Positions 1 to 8,591 are shown, counted from the stretch's first letter. The stretch: DNA of 64,000 bases from Larkinella rosea (GCF_003858635.1 NZ_RQJO01000010.1:496001-560000); one strand, 5' to 3'. Notes: generated by a model from the sequence alone, not told the origin. Made by a program: numbers and translations.

Positions 1-225
1 ACCGGCGCCAAACGGAATAATGGGAAGTTGATAGGTAGTGCAAATCGAAACGATCGCGACAATTTCTTCCGTTGAGAGTGGGGAAACCACCCAGTCCGGT
101 GGCATGCAGGCGTGGTAACTAAAACCGGCGCCGTGTTCCTTTCGGACCTCGATTTGATCCGATACCCGCTCGCCCAGCAACTTTTTCAGTTCCAGCGAAA
201 TACGGTTTTTGAGCAATGCATCCAT
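1..225 (-). CDS. FAD-linked oxidase, N-terminal part (gene runs off left edge)
   Basis: Only the first 75 codons lie in the window. The sequence contains PPDWVVSPLSTEEIVAIV followed by PIIPFGAG, which is the start of the PCMH-type FAD-binding domain (FAD_binding_4) of the glycolate oxidase GlcD / D-lactate dehydrogenase (cytochrome) group; the FGAG stretch begins the pyrophosphate-binding loop. The family oxidises 2-hydroxy acids with a flavin. Substrate cannot be told from this fragment. The start ATG lies 6 bases beyond the stop of the upstream ArfB-like gene, so the two are probably co-transcribed. Confidence 0.75.
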   Translation of the reverse strand, partial: MDALLKNRISLELKKLLGERVSDQIEVRKEHGAGFSYHACMPPDWVVSPLSTEEIVAIVSICTTYQLPIIPFGAG

Positions 226-231
226 TGGGGT

Positions 232-636
232 TCAGTCAAAATCAACCTTTTTTCTTCGTTCTTTCACCTCGCCCCGTTTCTTTTTTTCGGTCCGTTTTTC
301 CTCCCGCGACGCTTTCGTTGGGCGGGTTGCTTTCCGGGGCTTGGCTTTTTCGAAGGCTTTCCGAATGAGCTGGTAGAATTTCTCAGTGACTTTATCACGG
401 TTGCCCAGCTGGGTTCGCTCGGTTTGGTGGTACAAGACCAATATGCCTTCAGTGGTAATTTTATTGACCAGTTTTTCCAGCAAAACCGCCTTTTCTTCCG
501 CCGTCAAAACCGCTGAATTGGGAATATCGAAGTATAATTCGGCTTTTGTTGCTACCTTGTTGACGTTCTGACCACCTTTGCCGCCACTGCGGGCAAACTG
601 GAATTGTAATTCGGGGAAAAGCTGCGTTGGGTCCAT
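232..636 (-). CDS. arfB: ArfB-like peptidyl-tRNA hydrolase (ribosome rescue)
   Basis: A 134-residue protein that carries the class I release-factor catalytic motif GGQ at residues 21-23 inside SGGKGGQNVNK, and a very basic Lys/Arg-rich C-terminal tail (about residues 100-134). This is the ArfB/YaeJ architecture: the tail enters the empty mRNA channel of stalled ribosomes and the GGQ loop hydrolyses the peptidyl-tRNA. Length fits the family (about 140). An in-frame extension to 735 exists, but it has no family similarity and runs into the divergent gene at 723, so the ATG at 636 (MDPTQLF) is chosen. It is followed after 6 bases by a flavin oxidase gene. Confidence 0.92.
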   Translation of the reverse strand: MDPTQLFPELQFQFARSGGKGGQNVNKVATKAELYFDIPNSAVLTAEEKAVLLEKLVNKITTEGILVLYHQTERTQLGNRDKVTEKFYQLIRKAFEKAKPRKATRPTKASREEKRTEKKKRGEVKERRKKVDFD

Positions 637-722
637 ATCGGGCGAAAACTTGACAAAGCTACAAACATTCCCGCATTCGAACGGTTCGGTTTTATAGTAA
701 TAAGCCCAAGAATTGACCAAAA

Positions 723-1088
723 ATGGATACCCCAAACGATTTTTTAGAAAACCTTCCCGAAACCAACGAACTGCTTGACAATACGCTCGATACGCTCACC
801 AACGGCGTCGATCTGGAATCGGAAGCACCCGATACCAACCTGCTTCAGAAGTGGATCGACGTGTTGAATCAAACGGAAAACACCCAACCCTTGGGCCGTA
901 AATTGTCGGAACTGAACAACGTGTTGACAACAGAATCGCCCGATACGACCACTATTCAGCGGTTACTCAACGAAATTGCCGACGCCACGGAAGAGTTTGG
1001 CGCAAAGGTTGGTCCTGAAGGCGAACTGCCTGCTCAACTGGAAGGACTCGCGGCTGCCTTGCGCAACCTGGGTGTTCAGCTTTCGTAG
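723..1088 (+). CDS. small acidic protein, unknown function
   Basis: A 121-residue soluble, strongly acidic protein with no signal peptide or membrane segment. It is rich in Asp, Glu, Asn, Thr and Leu and should be mostly helical; leucines spaced every 3-4 residues (residues 24-55 and 78-118) suggest a helical bundle. I recognise no domain. It is divergent from arfB (86 bases between the starts) and ends 7 bases before the convergent MarR/GNAT gene. Base composition matches its neighbours, so it looks like a real but uncharacterised gene. Confidence 0.7.
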   Translation: MDTPNDFLENLPETNELLDNTLDTLTNGVDLESEAPDTNLLQKWIDVLNQTENTQPLGRKLSELNNVLTTESPDTTTIQRLLNEIADATEEFGAKVGPEGELPAQLEGLAAALRNLGVQLS

Positions 1089-1095
1089 ACCGGTT

Positions 1096-2040
1096 TTACA
1101 GATCAATCTGCATCTTGATGTTCGACCGTTGGTAGGGAGAAGGACTGGATTCTACTTTATAGAAGCCGACTTTTTTGTATAACTCCAGCGCGGGCGTCAG
1201 GCTGGTGTTCGATTCGAGGTAAACCTGCCGGGCTCCCAACTGCCGGGCGATTTCCAGGGCATGCAGGCACAGCTTCTTGCCGATCTGTTTCCCCTGGGCT
1301 TCCGGCGAAACTGCCATTTTCCCTAATTCATAAACGCTGCTGTTTACTTTCAATAAGGCGCAAGTCCCCACGATTTCGTTGTTATACCGCGCAAAAAAAA
1401 CGCGACCGCCTTTTTCAACGATGTATCCTTCGGGATTACTCAACGCCCGAATATCCGGTTCTTCCACTTTAAAATACTTCTCGATCCAGGCCAGATTCAA
1501 CCGTTTGAAATGCTCCCGGTAGGTCGGATCAAAATCCATTATTTCAATTTCGTCGAGCTGTTTCATCTTGAAATAGGTTTTAAAACGACTGAGATAATGT
1601 TCCTCCGCCAGCGTTTCTTCCATCTCTTCCATCGCGAAAATAAGGTTATGGCGCTGTTTGTTAATGAGTTTCGTGTTCAATTCATTAATCGCCTGCCAGA
1701 TTTTCTCCAGCTCCGGCAGCAATTCCCGGCCTTTGTCGCTGAGTGACAGTAACCGCTTTCGGCTATCTTTCCCGGATTTTTCGGAACTGATTAAACCGGC
1801 CAGTTCCAGTTCCTTCGCCAATTGGATGATGGCCGGATGGGAGAAACCCAACTCATCCGCGATTTCGGTCACGCTCAGGGGCGGTTTTCGGGAAAGCAGG
1901 TAAAACAGGGTAAACCACTTCGGATCGAAGTCAATGCCAAACGATTGGTAAACCGCCGATGCCTGCCTGGAAATCAAATCACTGAGCCGTCTCAGGCGGC
2001 TTCCAAACGCCAATGGGCCGAGTTGCGCCATCAAATCCAT
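1096..2040 (-). CDS. MarR-type HTH regulator fused to GNAT N-acetyltransferase
   Basis: A 314-residue two-domain protein. Residues about 30-110 form a MarR-like winged helix (LSVTEIADELGFSHPAIIQLAKELELAGLI, quoted in part as LGFSHPAIIQLAKELE). Residues about 150-310 form a GNAT acetyltransferase with the acetyl-CoA loop region SPEAQGKQIGKKLC and the C-terminal ALELYKKVGF motif. Such MarR-GNAT fusions are a known family; the regulator probably senses or acetylates a small molecule or amine, but the substrate is unknown. The gene stands alone, with an AT-rich region and an inverted repeat upstream. Confidence 0.88.
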   Translation of the reverse strand: MDLMAQLGPLAFGSRLRRLSDLISRQASAVYQSFGIDFDPKWFTLFYLLSRKPPLSVTEIADELGFSHPAIIQLAKELELAGLISSEKSGKDSRKRLLSLSDKGRELLPELEKIWQAINELNTKLINKQRHNLIFAMEEMEETLAEEHYLSRFKTYFKMKQLDEIEIMDFDPTYREHFKRLNLAWIEKYFKVEEPDIRALSNPEGYIVEKGGRVFFARYNNEIVGTCALLKVNSSVYELGKMAVSPEAQGKQIGKKLCLHALEIARQLGARQVYLESNTSLTPALELYKKVGFYKVESSPSPYQRSNIKMQIDL

Positions 2041-2135
2041 ATGCGTAATTAGTTGTGTTTTAATTTACGTAATCGATTACACAAATATCAAAATTGATAC
2101 GTTAACTAGCAAATCGAGCGAGAAATTTTAAATGG

Positions 2136-2213
2136 ATAGGAACACGGATTGGACGGATGTAACGGATTTGTACGGATAAAATCAGTTTTAATCCGTCCGA
2201 TCCGTGTTCCTAT
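2136..2213. repeat. 23-bp inverted repeat with 32-bp loop (GAACACGGAT family)
   Basis: Arms at 2136-2158 and 2191-2213 match over 23 bases with a single mismatch; the core of the left arm is GGAACACGGATTGGACGGAT. The right arm contains the TAG stop codon (2210-2212) of the FG-GAP gene. It lies between the start of the MarR/GNAT gene and the end of the FG-GAP gene. It could fold as a transcription terminator, but there is no T-tract, and it looks more like a dispersed palindromic repeat. Confidence 0.85.
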
Positions 2214-3394
2214 TTTACATTCCAGTAGATCAGCACATTCAGCGTTGCCCGGCCGGAAGCGATCAAATCGAGATCGCCGTCGCCGTCCAGATCGGCGGCT
2301 TGCAGGTCTTCGGTCGCCATCATCACGCTATCGTCGAGCGAATGTTCTTTCCAGGTTTGCAGGGTTTTGTCCGGCACAAAAAGACGTACGCCCACTTTCT
2401 TTTCGGCGTTCGGGTTTCGCCAGCCGACGGCAATCTGGTCGTAACCGAGTTTCAGAAAATCCCCGCAAGCGAGCGCGTGCCCCTGGTTTAGTTGCTCGCT
2501 CAGCGTTTGCTGAACGCCGTACATCAGCTTGTTTGATGCATCCGAAATCGGGCCGTTTTTATACACGACCAGTTTGTTACCGTGCATGGGTTCAACAGCC
2601 GCCAGGAACGGAACGCTGCCACCCTGAAAACCGCGACGCACCTCTCCCATTCCGTTTCCGGCCCCAATCCAGCGGTCAATCGACGTCCACTTCCCGTTTC
2701 GATAAGCCAGCGTTTTCCCGCCTTCTTTGCTGCCAATCAGCACCTGGGTTTCGGGGCCATCTTCCCAGATTTCAAAATTATGCGTCATATGCATCGTCGA
2801 ATCGACCAGTTGCATCGGCCACGGGCTTCGCGGATCTTTCGGTTTTTCATACCCCAGGATACGCACACCCCGACCTTCGCCGTTTTTGTTACCCAAACCG
2901 TGTAATGGCACTACCACAAGTTGGTAGCGGTTTGGTGCAATCCGCGCCCAGCGCATCCGGTGCGTCGTTATTTCGTGGTGAAGTCGTACGGATTCCCATT
3001 TCCGCGTGGGATCCGTGGGACGAATCAGGTAAAAAACCGCCCCGGATTTCGTGGTATCGTTCGTTTCGGAAGGGTTCCAGCCCGCGCCGACTGCCACTTC
3101 CACTTTGCCGTCGCCGTCGATGTCACGGGCGGCAATGCAGACATTATCCTGTGGAGTCAAGTCCTGCGCCATAACGTGCCGTTGCCAGGCATCGCCCGGT
3201 TTTCCCGGATTCCGATACCAGACAATGGCTTTCTGGTCGGCCATCAGAATATCCGGTTTTTTGTCCCCATCGACATCACCAATGGCCAACCCGTAGCCAA
3301 TTGCGATCTGATTATCAACGACCTGAAGTTTAAAGTTGGGATTTTGGGCGCAGAGCGGTCCAGCAAGTAGAAAAAACGCGGCTATTTTTTTCAT
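2210..3394 (-). CDS. exported FG-GAP/VCBS repeat protein
   Basis: A 394-residue protein with a signal peptide (MKKIAAFFLLAGPLCAQ) followed by FG-GAP/VCBS-type beta-propeller blades. Calcium-loop-like repeats DVDGDKKPD, DIDGDGKVE and DLDGDGDLD appear near residues 41, 92 and 370. These domains usually mediate extracellular binding or present an enzyme-like propeller; no catalytic residues can be named. It is the last gene of the minus-strand cluster that begins at 10358, 57 bases behind the metallohydrolase gene. The stop codon lies inside an inverted repeat arm. Confidence 0.85.
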   Translation of the reverse strand: MKKIAAFFLLAGPLCAQNPNFKLQVVDNQIAIGYGLAIGDVDGDKKPDILMADQKAIVWYRNPGKPGDAWQRHVMAQDLTPQDNVCIAARDIDGDGKVEVAVGAGWNPSETNDTTKSGAVFYLIRPTDPTRKWESVRLHHEITTHRMRWARIAPNRYQLVVVPLHGLGNKNGEGRGVRILGYEKPKDPRSPWPMQLVDSTMHMTHNFEIWEDGPETQVLIGSKEGGKTLAYRNGKWTSIDRWIGAGNGMGEVRRGFQGGSVPFLAAVEPMHGNKLVVYKNGPISDASNKLMYGVQQTLSEQLNQGHALACGDFLKLGYDQIAVGWRNPNAEKKVGVRLFVPDKTLQTWKEHSLDDSVMMATEDLQAADLDGDGDLDLIASGRATLNVLIYWNVK

Positions 3395-3451
3395 AAAGAA
3401 GAAAGGATGGGTTCGGAACAGGACCTTTCTTCAATATTCGGCATTCGCGAT

Positions 3452-4327
3452 TCAATTTTCAATAGTTCGATCCAAATCCTTTTTTCCGCTCCAGCGTTCC
3501 CCCAATCGCAGCACCTGGCTGGGCGTTCCATACCGCCGGGCTTCGCGGACAAAATTGGCGGGATCTTCGGTATTGAATTCAAACAAATGATAATGATGCG
3601 GAATAACCAGTCGTGCGCCGATTTCTCTCCCCAGCCGGGCGGCTTCTTCGGGATTCAGATTTCCGGCCACGCGCCGTTCCGGTTTATTTCCGTTGATCGG
3701 CAAAAAGGCAATGTCAATGTTAAACGGTTTCAGAATTTCCACCATGCCGTCGTACCACAGTGTATCGCCACTGTGGTAGATTGTCCATGGCCCGGCCTGC
3801 ACGACAAACCCCATGAACTTACAACGGCCCTGGTCGTCGCGTTCAAGTGCATTGTGGGCCGCCGGAACGCCGTGAACCCTAAATCCGGCCACCTCAACGG
3901 TTTCGCCATCGTTCAATCCAATCGGAAAAACCGCATCGCGTTTCACGCGATCCGCCACGAAAAACCGGTTAGCTTCGGGGATCACGAACTGCACGTTCGG
4001 GCTGGCCATGAACAGCGGAATCAGGGTTTCGGCGTCGAGGTGGTCAGTATGATTATGGCTCGACGTGACCACATCGATCATCGTCAGCCGCGACGGATCG
4101 ATAACCAACTCCGACATCCGTACATGCGGCTTATCCGTAGTTTCGTATTTAACCGAAAGTGAATCAGATAGATATGGATCGAACAACAAATATCGCTCCT
4201 GCCATTGAACCAAAAAACCGCTCTGTCCCAACCACCAGACGTGAAGCTGGTCGGGCCGGGAGCGAGCGGTTTCCAGGTCAGCCAGAAACGTTTCATCTTT
4301 TTGAAATGCCGGAATTAATTCCTTCAT
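3452..4327 (-). CDS. metallo-beta-lactamase fold hydrolase, UlaG-like
   Basis: A 291-residue cytosolic protein with the metallo-beta-lactamase motif HxHxDH at H91, H93, D95 and H96 (SSHNHTDHLD), and later metal-ligand candidates in VHGVPAAHNA and IYHSGDT. The N-terminal WWLGQSGFLVQW and FDPYLSDS resemble the UlaG (L-ascorbate-6-phosphate lactonase) branch. Family role: hydrolysis of a lactone or phosphate ester with Mn or Zn. Start MKELIPAF at 4327 fits the family, and the MetE-like gene ends 16 bases upstream. The context of sugar kinase and isomerase genes makes a sugar lactonase plausible, but this is inference. Confidence 0.85.
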   Translation of the reverse strand: MKELIPAFQKDETFLADLETARSRPDQLHVWWLGQSGFLVQWQERYLLFDPYLSDSLSVKYETTDKPHVRMSELVIDPSRLTMIDVVTSSHNHTDHLDAETLIPLFMASPNVQFVIPEANRFFVADRVKRDAVFPIGLNDGETVEVAGFRVHGVPAAHNALERDDQGRCKFMGFVVQAGPWTIYHSGDTLWYDGMVEILKPFNIDIAFLPINGNKPERRVAGNLNPEEAARLGREIGARLVIPHHYHLFEFNTEDPANFVREARRYGTPSQVLRLGERWSGKKDLDRTIEN

Positions 4328-4343
4328 AAAACGGGCGTCTTTT

Positions 4344-5369
4344 TCAATTTCCTCTCACTTTCTTTGCTCCGGCCACCATATTGATCAACTTCTGGCGGGC
4401 GGCCCAGCGGGCGGTTTGACTTAACCCGCAATCGGGTGCCACAGCCAGTTTTTCGGCGGGGATGTATTTCAGGCACGTTTCGATCCGCTCAATGACGTCT
4501 TTGACAGTTTCGATGTAATAATTTTTTACGTCAATAATGCCGACTGCGACGTCCATTTTCCGCGCAAATTCCGCAATGAGCTCAATTTCGTCAAATTCCC
4601 GGTTAGCCATTTCAACGTGCACTTCGTCGACCGACAAATCGAGGAAATCCGGCAGCATCGGGTGAATTTTTCGGTAGCCGACCGGACGGCCTTTGAAATT
4701 CCCGAAACAAAGGTGCGTGGACAGTCGGCATTTGCCAACCACCGGCGCGACCGTTCGATTGAAAATATCGACAAACCGCTTCGTATCTTCCTTGTACGCA
4801 TAACACGACATTGAGGGCTCATCGACGGTAATTTCGGTGCAGCCAGCCGCCACCAGATCCTCCAGTTCTTGCCGCACAATCGGCAGGAGAGCTTCCGTAA
4901 TGTCGTACCGATCCTGGTAGCGGTCGTTGGGCAACATCCGGCCACTCAGCGTATACGGGCCGGGAACGGATGCTTTCAGGACCGGGCCCGCCGGAGCCAG
5001 CCGTTTCAGCCGCTCGTATTCGTTGACCACGCCTAAACCGTTTGGAGCCGTCAACTCCTCTGCGATCGAATGCTTACCGCGCTGATCGTGGGCGGGTGGA
5101 CCAAATTTGCGGGTTTCAGAATGATTGGGTTTCAATCCTTTGATGTAGCCGTAAAACGACAGATTGAAGTCCAGCCGGGTTTGTTCACCGTCCGTAATAA
5201 CGTCCAAACCGGCCTCCGTCTGGTCGTGAATGGCCGTTATGACGGCGTCGTTAATCATTTCCTCAATGTCGGCCGCGCCAAATTTATCGAGGTTCTGGGA
5301 CGCAAATTCTAACCAGCCTGGGAAGGGGTAACTTCCCATGACGGTCGTGCGGATGGGGGTCGGTTGCAT
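4344..5369 (-). CDS. MetE C-terminal-like (cobalamin-independent methyltransferase family) protein
   Basis: A 341-residue protein equivalent to the catalytic C-terminal half of methionine synthase MetE. The zinc ligands are kept: H219 and C221 (THLCFG), E253 (HVEMANREF) and C314 (APDCGLSQT). Opening residues TTVMGSYPFP and ITDGEQTR are typical of the stand-alone MetE-like group. It lacks the N-terminal folate half of MetE, so it may use another methyl donor or have a different C-S or C-O bond reaction. Its first 61 bases overlap the end of the phosphotriesterase-like gene, which suggests translational coupling. Its place among sugar genes argues against a housekeeping role. Confidence 0.85.
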   Translation of the reverse strand: MQPTPIRTTVMGSYPFPGWLEFASQNLDKFGAADIEEMINDAVITAIHDQTEAGLDVITDGEQTRLDFNLSFYGYIKGLKPNHSETRKFGPPAHDQRGKHSIAEELTAPNGLGVVNEYERLKRLAPAGPVLKASVPGPYTLSGRMLPNDRYQDRYDITEALLPIVRQELEDLVAAGCTEITVDEPSMSCYAYKEDTKRFVDIFNRTVAPVVGKCRLSTHLCFGNFKGRPVGYRKIHPMLPDFLDLSVDEVHVEMANREFDEIELIAEFARKMDVAVGIIDVKNYYIETVKDVIERIETCLKYIPAEKLAVAPDCGLSQTARWAARQKLINMVAGAKKVRGN

Positions 5370-6307
5370 GTATAGAGTCGTTTTGGTGTATCAATGAATA
5401 CGTTTTGAACATAATTTGCTAAATCCAGTCGCCTGAGATCGTCGCAGAACGTGGTCAGCAGCCACGTTAAACCCGGTTTTCCGCCGTACGACTGCCAATA
5501 TGTATGGCGAGCCGCGTCCATGCCTACGGTAATCTGATCCGGGAACTCGGGCAACAGTGCTTCCAGGAGTCGATACGTTCCATTGAGTTCGCCCGCTTTC
5601 CAGCGAAAACCGCTGTCGTACTCGACCCGAACACCGGTTTTTAAAACCGCCCGATGGTAGTCCATGTCCTGATTCCGATCAACGTGCGAAATCACAACGT
5701 GCGACAAATCCGCACCGAGTCGATCGAAAAGTTCGGCCTGTTCCAGCGCAAACCGCCCTTCGTTGGTATGCGTCAGAATCGGGATTCCAGTGGCCCGATG
5801 CGCGTTCACAACCGCTCGAAAAACCGTTTTCTGATGTTCCGTGAACGGTTCGTCGCCGGTCGCCAACTTGATCAGACCGGCCTTACACGGTGTGCGTTCG
5901 ACAATCGGGCCGCTATAATCGAATCGGTCAATTCCCTCTTCAATATCAGCCATGAACAGCCTCGTCAACTGGTCTTCCGAATACCGAAACCGCCAATGAT
6001 CGGGCGGGTAATATTTTTCCAGGTGAATGCCCGTTGGTGCCAGAATCTGAATACCGGTTTTCCGCGACACCTCCGCCAGTTTCAGCACGTTCCGGCCACA
6101 ATTGGCGGGCATGGTATCGACCATCGTCCGGCCACCCGCGTCATAAACCCGCTGCAGCTCTTTCGAAATTTTAACGACATCATTCAGCAAAAAATCCGGG
6201 TTGCTGCGCGTCGGAAAGCTTTCTTCGATCACAATATGCTCGTGCGAATAGGTAACTCCCATTTGCTCCGGGTCGATGTCACCTAAAACTGTTCTGACAA
6301 AACTCAT
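5309..6307 (-). CDS. phosphotriesterase-family amidohydrolase (PTE/PHP-like)
   Basis: A 332-residue TIM-barrel metal hydrolase. All binuclear-centre residues of the phosphotriesterase family are visible: H22 and H24 (SHEH), the carboxylated lysine K147 (GLIKLATGD), H180 (LTHTNEG), H208 (ISHVDR) and D264 (GMDAAR). Members hydrolyse lactones, phosphotriesters or, in some sugar operons, phosphorylated lactones or N-acetyl groups. The fold ends near residue 313 (FIDTPKRL); the last 19 residues lie in DNA shared with the MetE-like gene and look like read-through rather than conserved protein. It sits 130 bases downstream of the FAD oxidoreductase gene. Confidence 0.88.
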   Translation of the reverse strand: MSFVRTVLGDIDPEQMGVTYSHEHIVIEESFPTRSNPDFLLNDVVKISKELQRVYDAGGRTMVDTMPANCGRNVLKLAEVSRKTGIQILAPTGIHLEKYYPPDHWRFRYSEDQLTRLFMADIEEGIDRFDYSGPIVERTPCKAGLIKLATGDEPFTEHQKTVFRAVVNAHRATGIPILTHTNEGRFALEQAELFDRLGADLSHVVISHVDRNQDMDYHRAVLKTGVRVEYDSGFRWKAGELNGTYRLLEALLPEFPDQITVGMDAARHTYWQSYGGKPGLTWLLTTFCDDLRRLDLANYVQNVFIDTPKRLYTCNRPPSARPSWEVTPSQAG

Positions 6308-6437
6308 CCCTGACTATGATTGCGGTGATTCCGTTTGATTACAGCGATTGACCTGCGGTGATTGTTTATGAAAAGGTGAAAGTGAGGATGAGAGATCTCA
6401 GTTGATCGAATCATTTTATCACTGTAATCACCGTCAA
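6308..6437. repeat. intergenic region with imperfect inverted repeats
   Basis: The 130 bases between the FAD oxidoreductase stop and the phosphotriesterase-like start hold related inverted strings: GCGGTGATT occurs at 6324-6332 and 6354-6362, and the opposite-strand form TGTAATCACCG at 6422-6432. This can fold into a long imperfect hairpin and could act as a processing or attenuation site inside the operon. No coding potential was seen. Confidence 0.45.
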
Positions 6438-7787
6438 TCATTGCCAATCCCCGTACTCATAGTCCCCGGATTCCGGCACGTCCAAAACCGCCCCGATTCG
6501 GCACAAATCACCTTGTAATACACTCACATTTAATTGATTAGATGCTTCGTCATTTACGAGCGATTGCACAGCCGCCAGCCCCGCAGCCTGGCCCATCGAC
6601 ATGGTCTGGGCCATCGACCGGCACGATGCGTGAGCGTCGTGCGTCGCCGAAAAACACCGCCCGACAACCCAAACCGTCTGGCTGCCTTTCGGAACAATGG
6701 TGCCATACGGAACTCCGTAAACACCCGCGCCCGGAATATATTCCCAATGCGTTTCGTCTTCGCCATTCTGCCCTTGCCGATGATCTTCGATCGGCGCTCC
6801 GCAGAGAAAAATCCGGTCCGTCGGCAGCTTGCCCGACAGGCATTCTTCTTTCGTCAAGCGATGTTCACCGTAGACGCGCCGGGTTTCGCGAACGCCAATC
6901 TGGTGCGATAACCCAATGATGTTCGATTGGGAAAAACCGGGAACTGCATCGCGGAAAAACGCTTCGTAAACAAAGGCTTGCCGACGGCCTTCCACTTCGG
7001 CCAACGTCAAGTCTTCGGCATCGAGTGCTGAAAAACCAGTTACTTTTACGGCAACCGTCGACACACAACCTTTTGCGTTCATTTTGTGCGCCGAACCTTC
7101 CTTGCGGGGCAGTGCGTGCTTCCCGGTTTCGACGGCAATCCGCATTTTCTCGGCCAGCATTTTCTTACCGCCTTCGCGCTCATAGACATCCAGATCGACG
7201 TTACTCATCCGAAAGGTTGTCGTCATGCTTTGGGCAGGTTCGTACTCACCGGCCGTTTCGTAGGCAAAACCGGCCAGGTGACAGAAATCGGCGTCGCCCG
7301 AGGCATCAATGACCCGGCGGGCGATGACCTTACCAAAACCGCCTTTATTCCAGAAAATACCGACAAACCGCTCCCCGTCCTGATCCACATCGACCAGCGT
7401 AGTGTGCAGCAAATACCGAATACCGCCTTGCAGAATCAGCTGATCCCACACCCGTTTCAACCGTTCCGGATTGTAGTTGACGCCGGTTCCTGCGCCGTAG
7501 GTGTTGGGACGCAGAAACAGGTCTCCGGTTTTGCGAAGTTCGTTCACCACGCGATCGGGCCAGCCGCCAACGACTTTGCGCGGGCTGGCACCGGGGGTGA
7601 AAAAACCGTAAAACGTATCCAGCATCTGCGTAGACGTTCCACCCGGAAAACCGTATCGTTCCACCAGCATCACCGAAAACCGTTGCTGATTGGCAGCCGC
7701 CAGAGCCGCCACGCACCCCGCCGACCCGGCCCCAATGACCAGAATATCGGTTTCTGCAATGAGCGGTATGTGGAGGTGGTTCAGCAT
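6438..7787 (-). CDS. FAD-dependent oxidoreductase (FAD_oxidored family), cytosolic
   Basis: A 449-residue flavoprotein. The N-terminal Rossmann motif GAGSAG is at residues 19-24 (ILVIGAGSAGCVAALAAA), a second conserved patch is VIDASGDADFCHLAGF, and the C-terminal VVGRCFSATHDAHASCR is the typical FAD_oxidored (PF12831-type) signature. There is no signal peptide, so it acts in the cytosol, unlike its paralogue at 37599-39065. Substrate is unknown; oxidation of a sugar or polyol hydroxyl is a reasonable guess from context. Its start lies 3 bases behind the SIS gene stop, so the two are tightly coupled. Confidence 0.87.
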   Translation of the reverse strand: MLNHLHIPLIAETDILVIGAGSAGCVAALAAANQQRFSVMLVERYGFPGGTSTQMLDTFYGFFTPGASPRKVVGGWPDRVVNELRKTGDLFLRPNTYGAGTGVNYNPERLKRVWDQLILQGGIRYLLHTTLVDVDQDGERFVGIFWNKGGFGKVIARRVIDASGDADFCHLAGFAYETAGEYEPAQSMTTTFRMSNVDLDVYEREGGKKMLAEKMRIAVETGKHALPRKEGSAHKMNAKGCVSTVAVKVTGFSALDAEDLTLAEVEGRRQAFVYEAFFRDAVPGFSQSNIIGLSHQIGVRETRRVYGEHRLTKEECLSGKLPTDRIFLCGAPIEDHRQGQNGEDETHWEYIPGAGVYGVPYGTIVPKGSQTVWVVGRCFSATHDAHASCRSMAQTMSMGQAAGLAAVQSLVNDEASNQLNVSVLQGDLCRIGAVLDVPESGDYEYGDWQ

Positions 7788-7790
7788 AGC

Positions 7791-8582
7791 TTACCCACGG
7801 ACAAGGGTCGATTTTCCAACCTGCGCGTACAGGTTGGCCAGGCGGTGGGCGTGTTCGTCATAGGCCGCTTCGAACAGTTCCGTAGCGCGTTCGGAGCCAA
7901 CGACGACACCCGCCGTCAGAACTTTGGGCGGATGCCCGGCTTCGGTAAGCAGCCGGGCCAGTTCGGCTTTGATGCTATTGATAATCAATGCCCCGCCGAC
8001 CGTGCTGCCGGGCGCAACCGGCGTGTCCAGTCCCGGGACTGATACCATTGCGTCGCCAACGGGAGCGCCGGTATCCAGAATCAGATCGGCAAAGTCGCTC
8101 AGTTTCAAGCCGTCCTTTCGTTTGCTGGTACTTGGGTCCGAGTGTTCTTTCGTAATTAAAGCGACCACTTTTACGCCCCGTTTCTGAAACTCCTCCGCCA
8201 TTTCGATCGGCACGACGTTGCAGCCGCTTGACGAAATGACCAGGGCGGTATCCTGATCTGAAAGATCATAGTTGCGGAGGATTCGTTCGGCCAATCCGGA
8301 GACGTTCTCCAGAAACATCGCCTGACGTTGGCCGTTGGCTCCCACCACCAGATTGTGAAAGGTCAGCGACAGTTCGACAATCGGGTTGAAACCGGGGAAC
8401 GAACCGTAGCGCGGCCACATTTCTTCCACCATAATCCGGCTGTGTCCTGATCCGAAAACGTGAACCATCCGGCCCGCCAGGATCGTATCGGCAAACCATT
8501 GGGCGGCTTGCTGCAATTGCGTCGTTTGCCGTTCAACCGTGTCAATGAGCTGGCGGCATTTTTCTAAATAGCTATTTATCAT
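7791..8582 (-). CDS. SIS-domain sugar isomerase-like protein
   Basis: A 263-residue protein with a sugar isomerase (SIS) domain. Visible motifs are HVFGSGHSRIMVEEMW (residues about 40-55), the phosphosugar loop VISSSGCNVVPIEMA (about 130-144), and SVPGLDTPVAPGSTVGGALI before the C-terminal helices. SIS proteins of this UPF0309/MurQ-like type isomerise or cleave phosphorylated (amino) sugars or sense them. It lies 9 bases downstream of the ROK kinase gene and 3 bases upstream of the FAD oxidoreductase gene, so kinase and isomerase probably act in sequence on one sugar. Confidence 0.87.
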   Translation of the reverse strand: MINSYLEKCRQLIDTVERQTTQLQQAAQWFADTILAGRMVHVFGSGHSRIMVEEMWPRYGSFPGFNPIVELSLTFHNLVVGANGQRQAMFLENVSGLAERILRNYDLSDQDTALVISSSGCNVVPIEMAEEFQKRGVKVVALITKEHSDPSTSKRKDGLKLSDFADLILDTGAPVGDAMVSVPGLDTPVAPGSTVGGALIINSIKAELARLLTEAGHPPKVLTAGVVVGSERATELFEAAYDEHAHRLANLYAQVGKSTLVRG

Positions 8583-8591
8583 AGGGTTATA

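Noticed and set aside
2149-3174. 341-codon plus-strand open frame
   Set aside because: Arg/Pro/Ser-rich shadow of the FG-GAP gene; the minus-strand frame has signal peptide and repeats.
5309-5369. Frameshift or sequencing error at the phosphotriesterase/MetE junction
   Set aside because: Both frames are open and each protein shows its complete family core, so an error is not needed, although it cannot be excluded.
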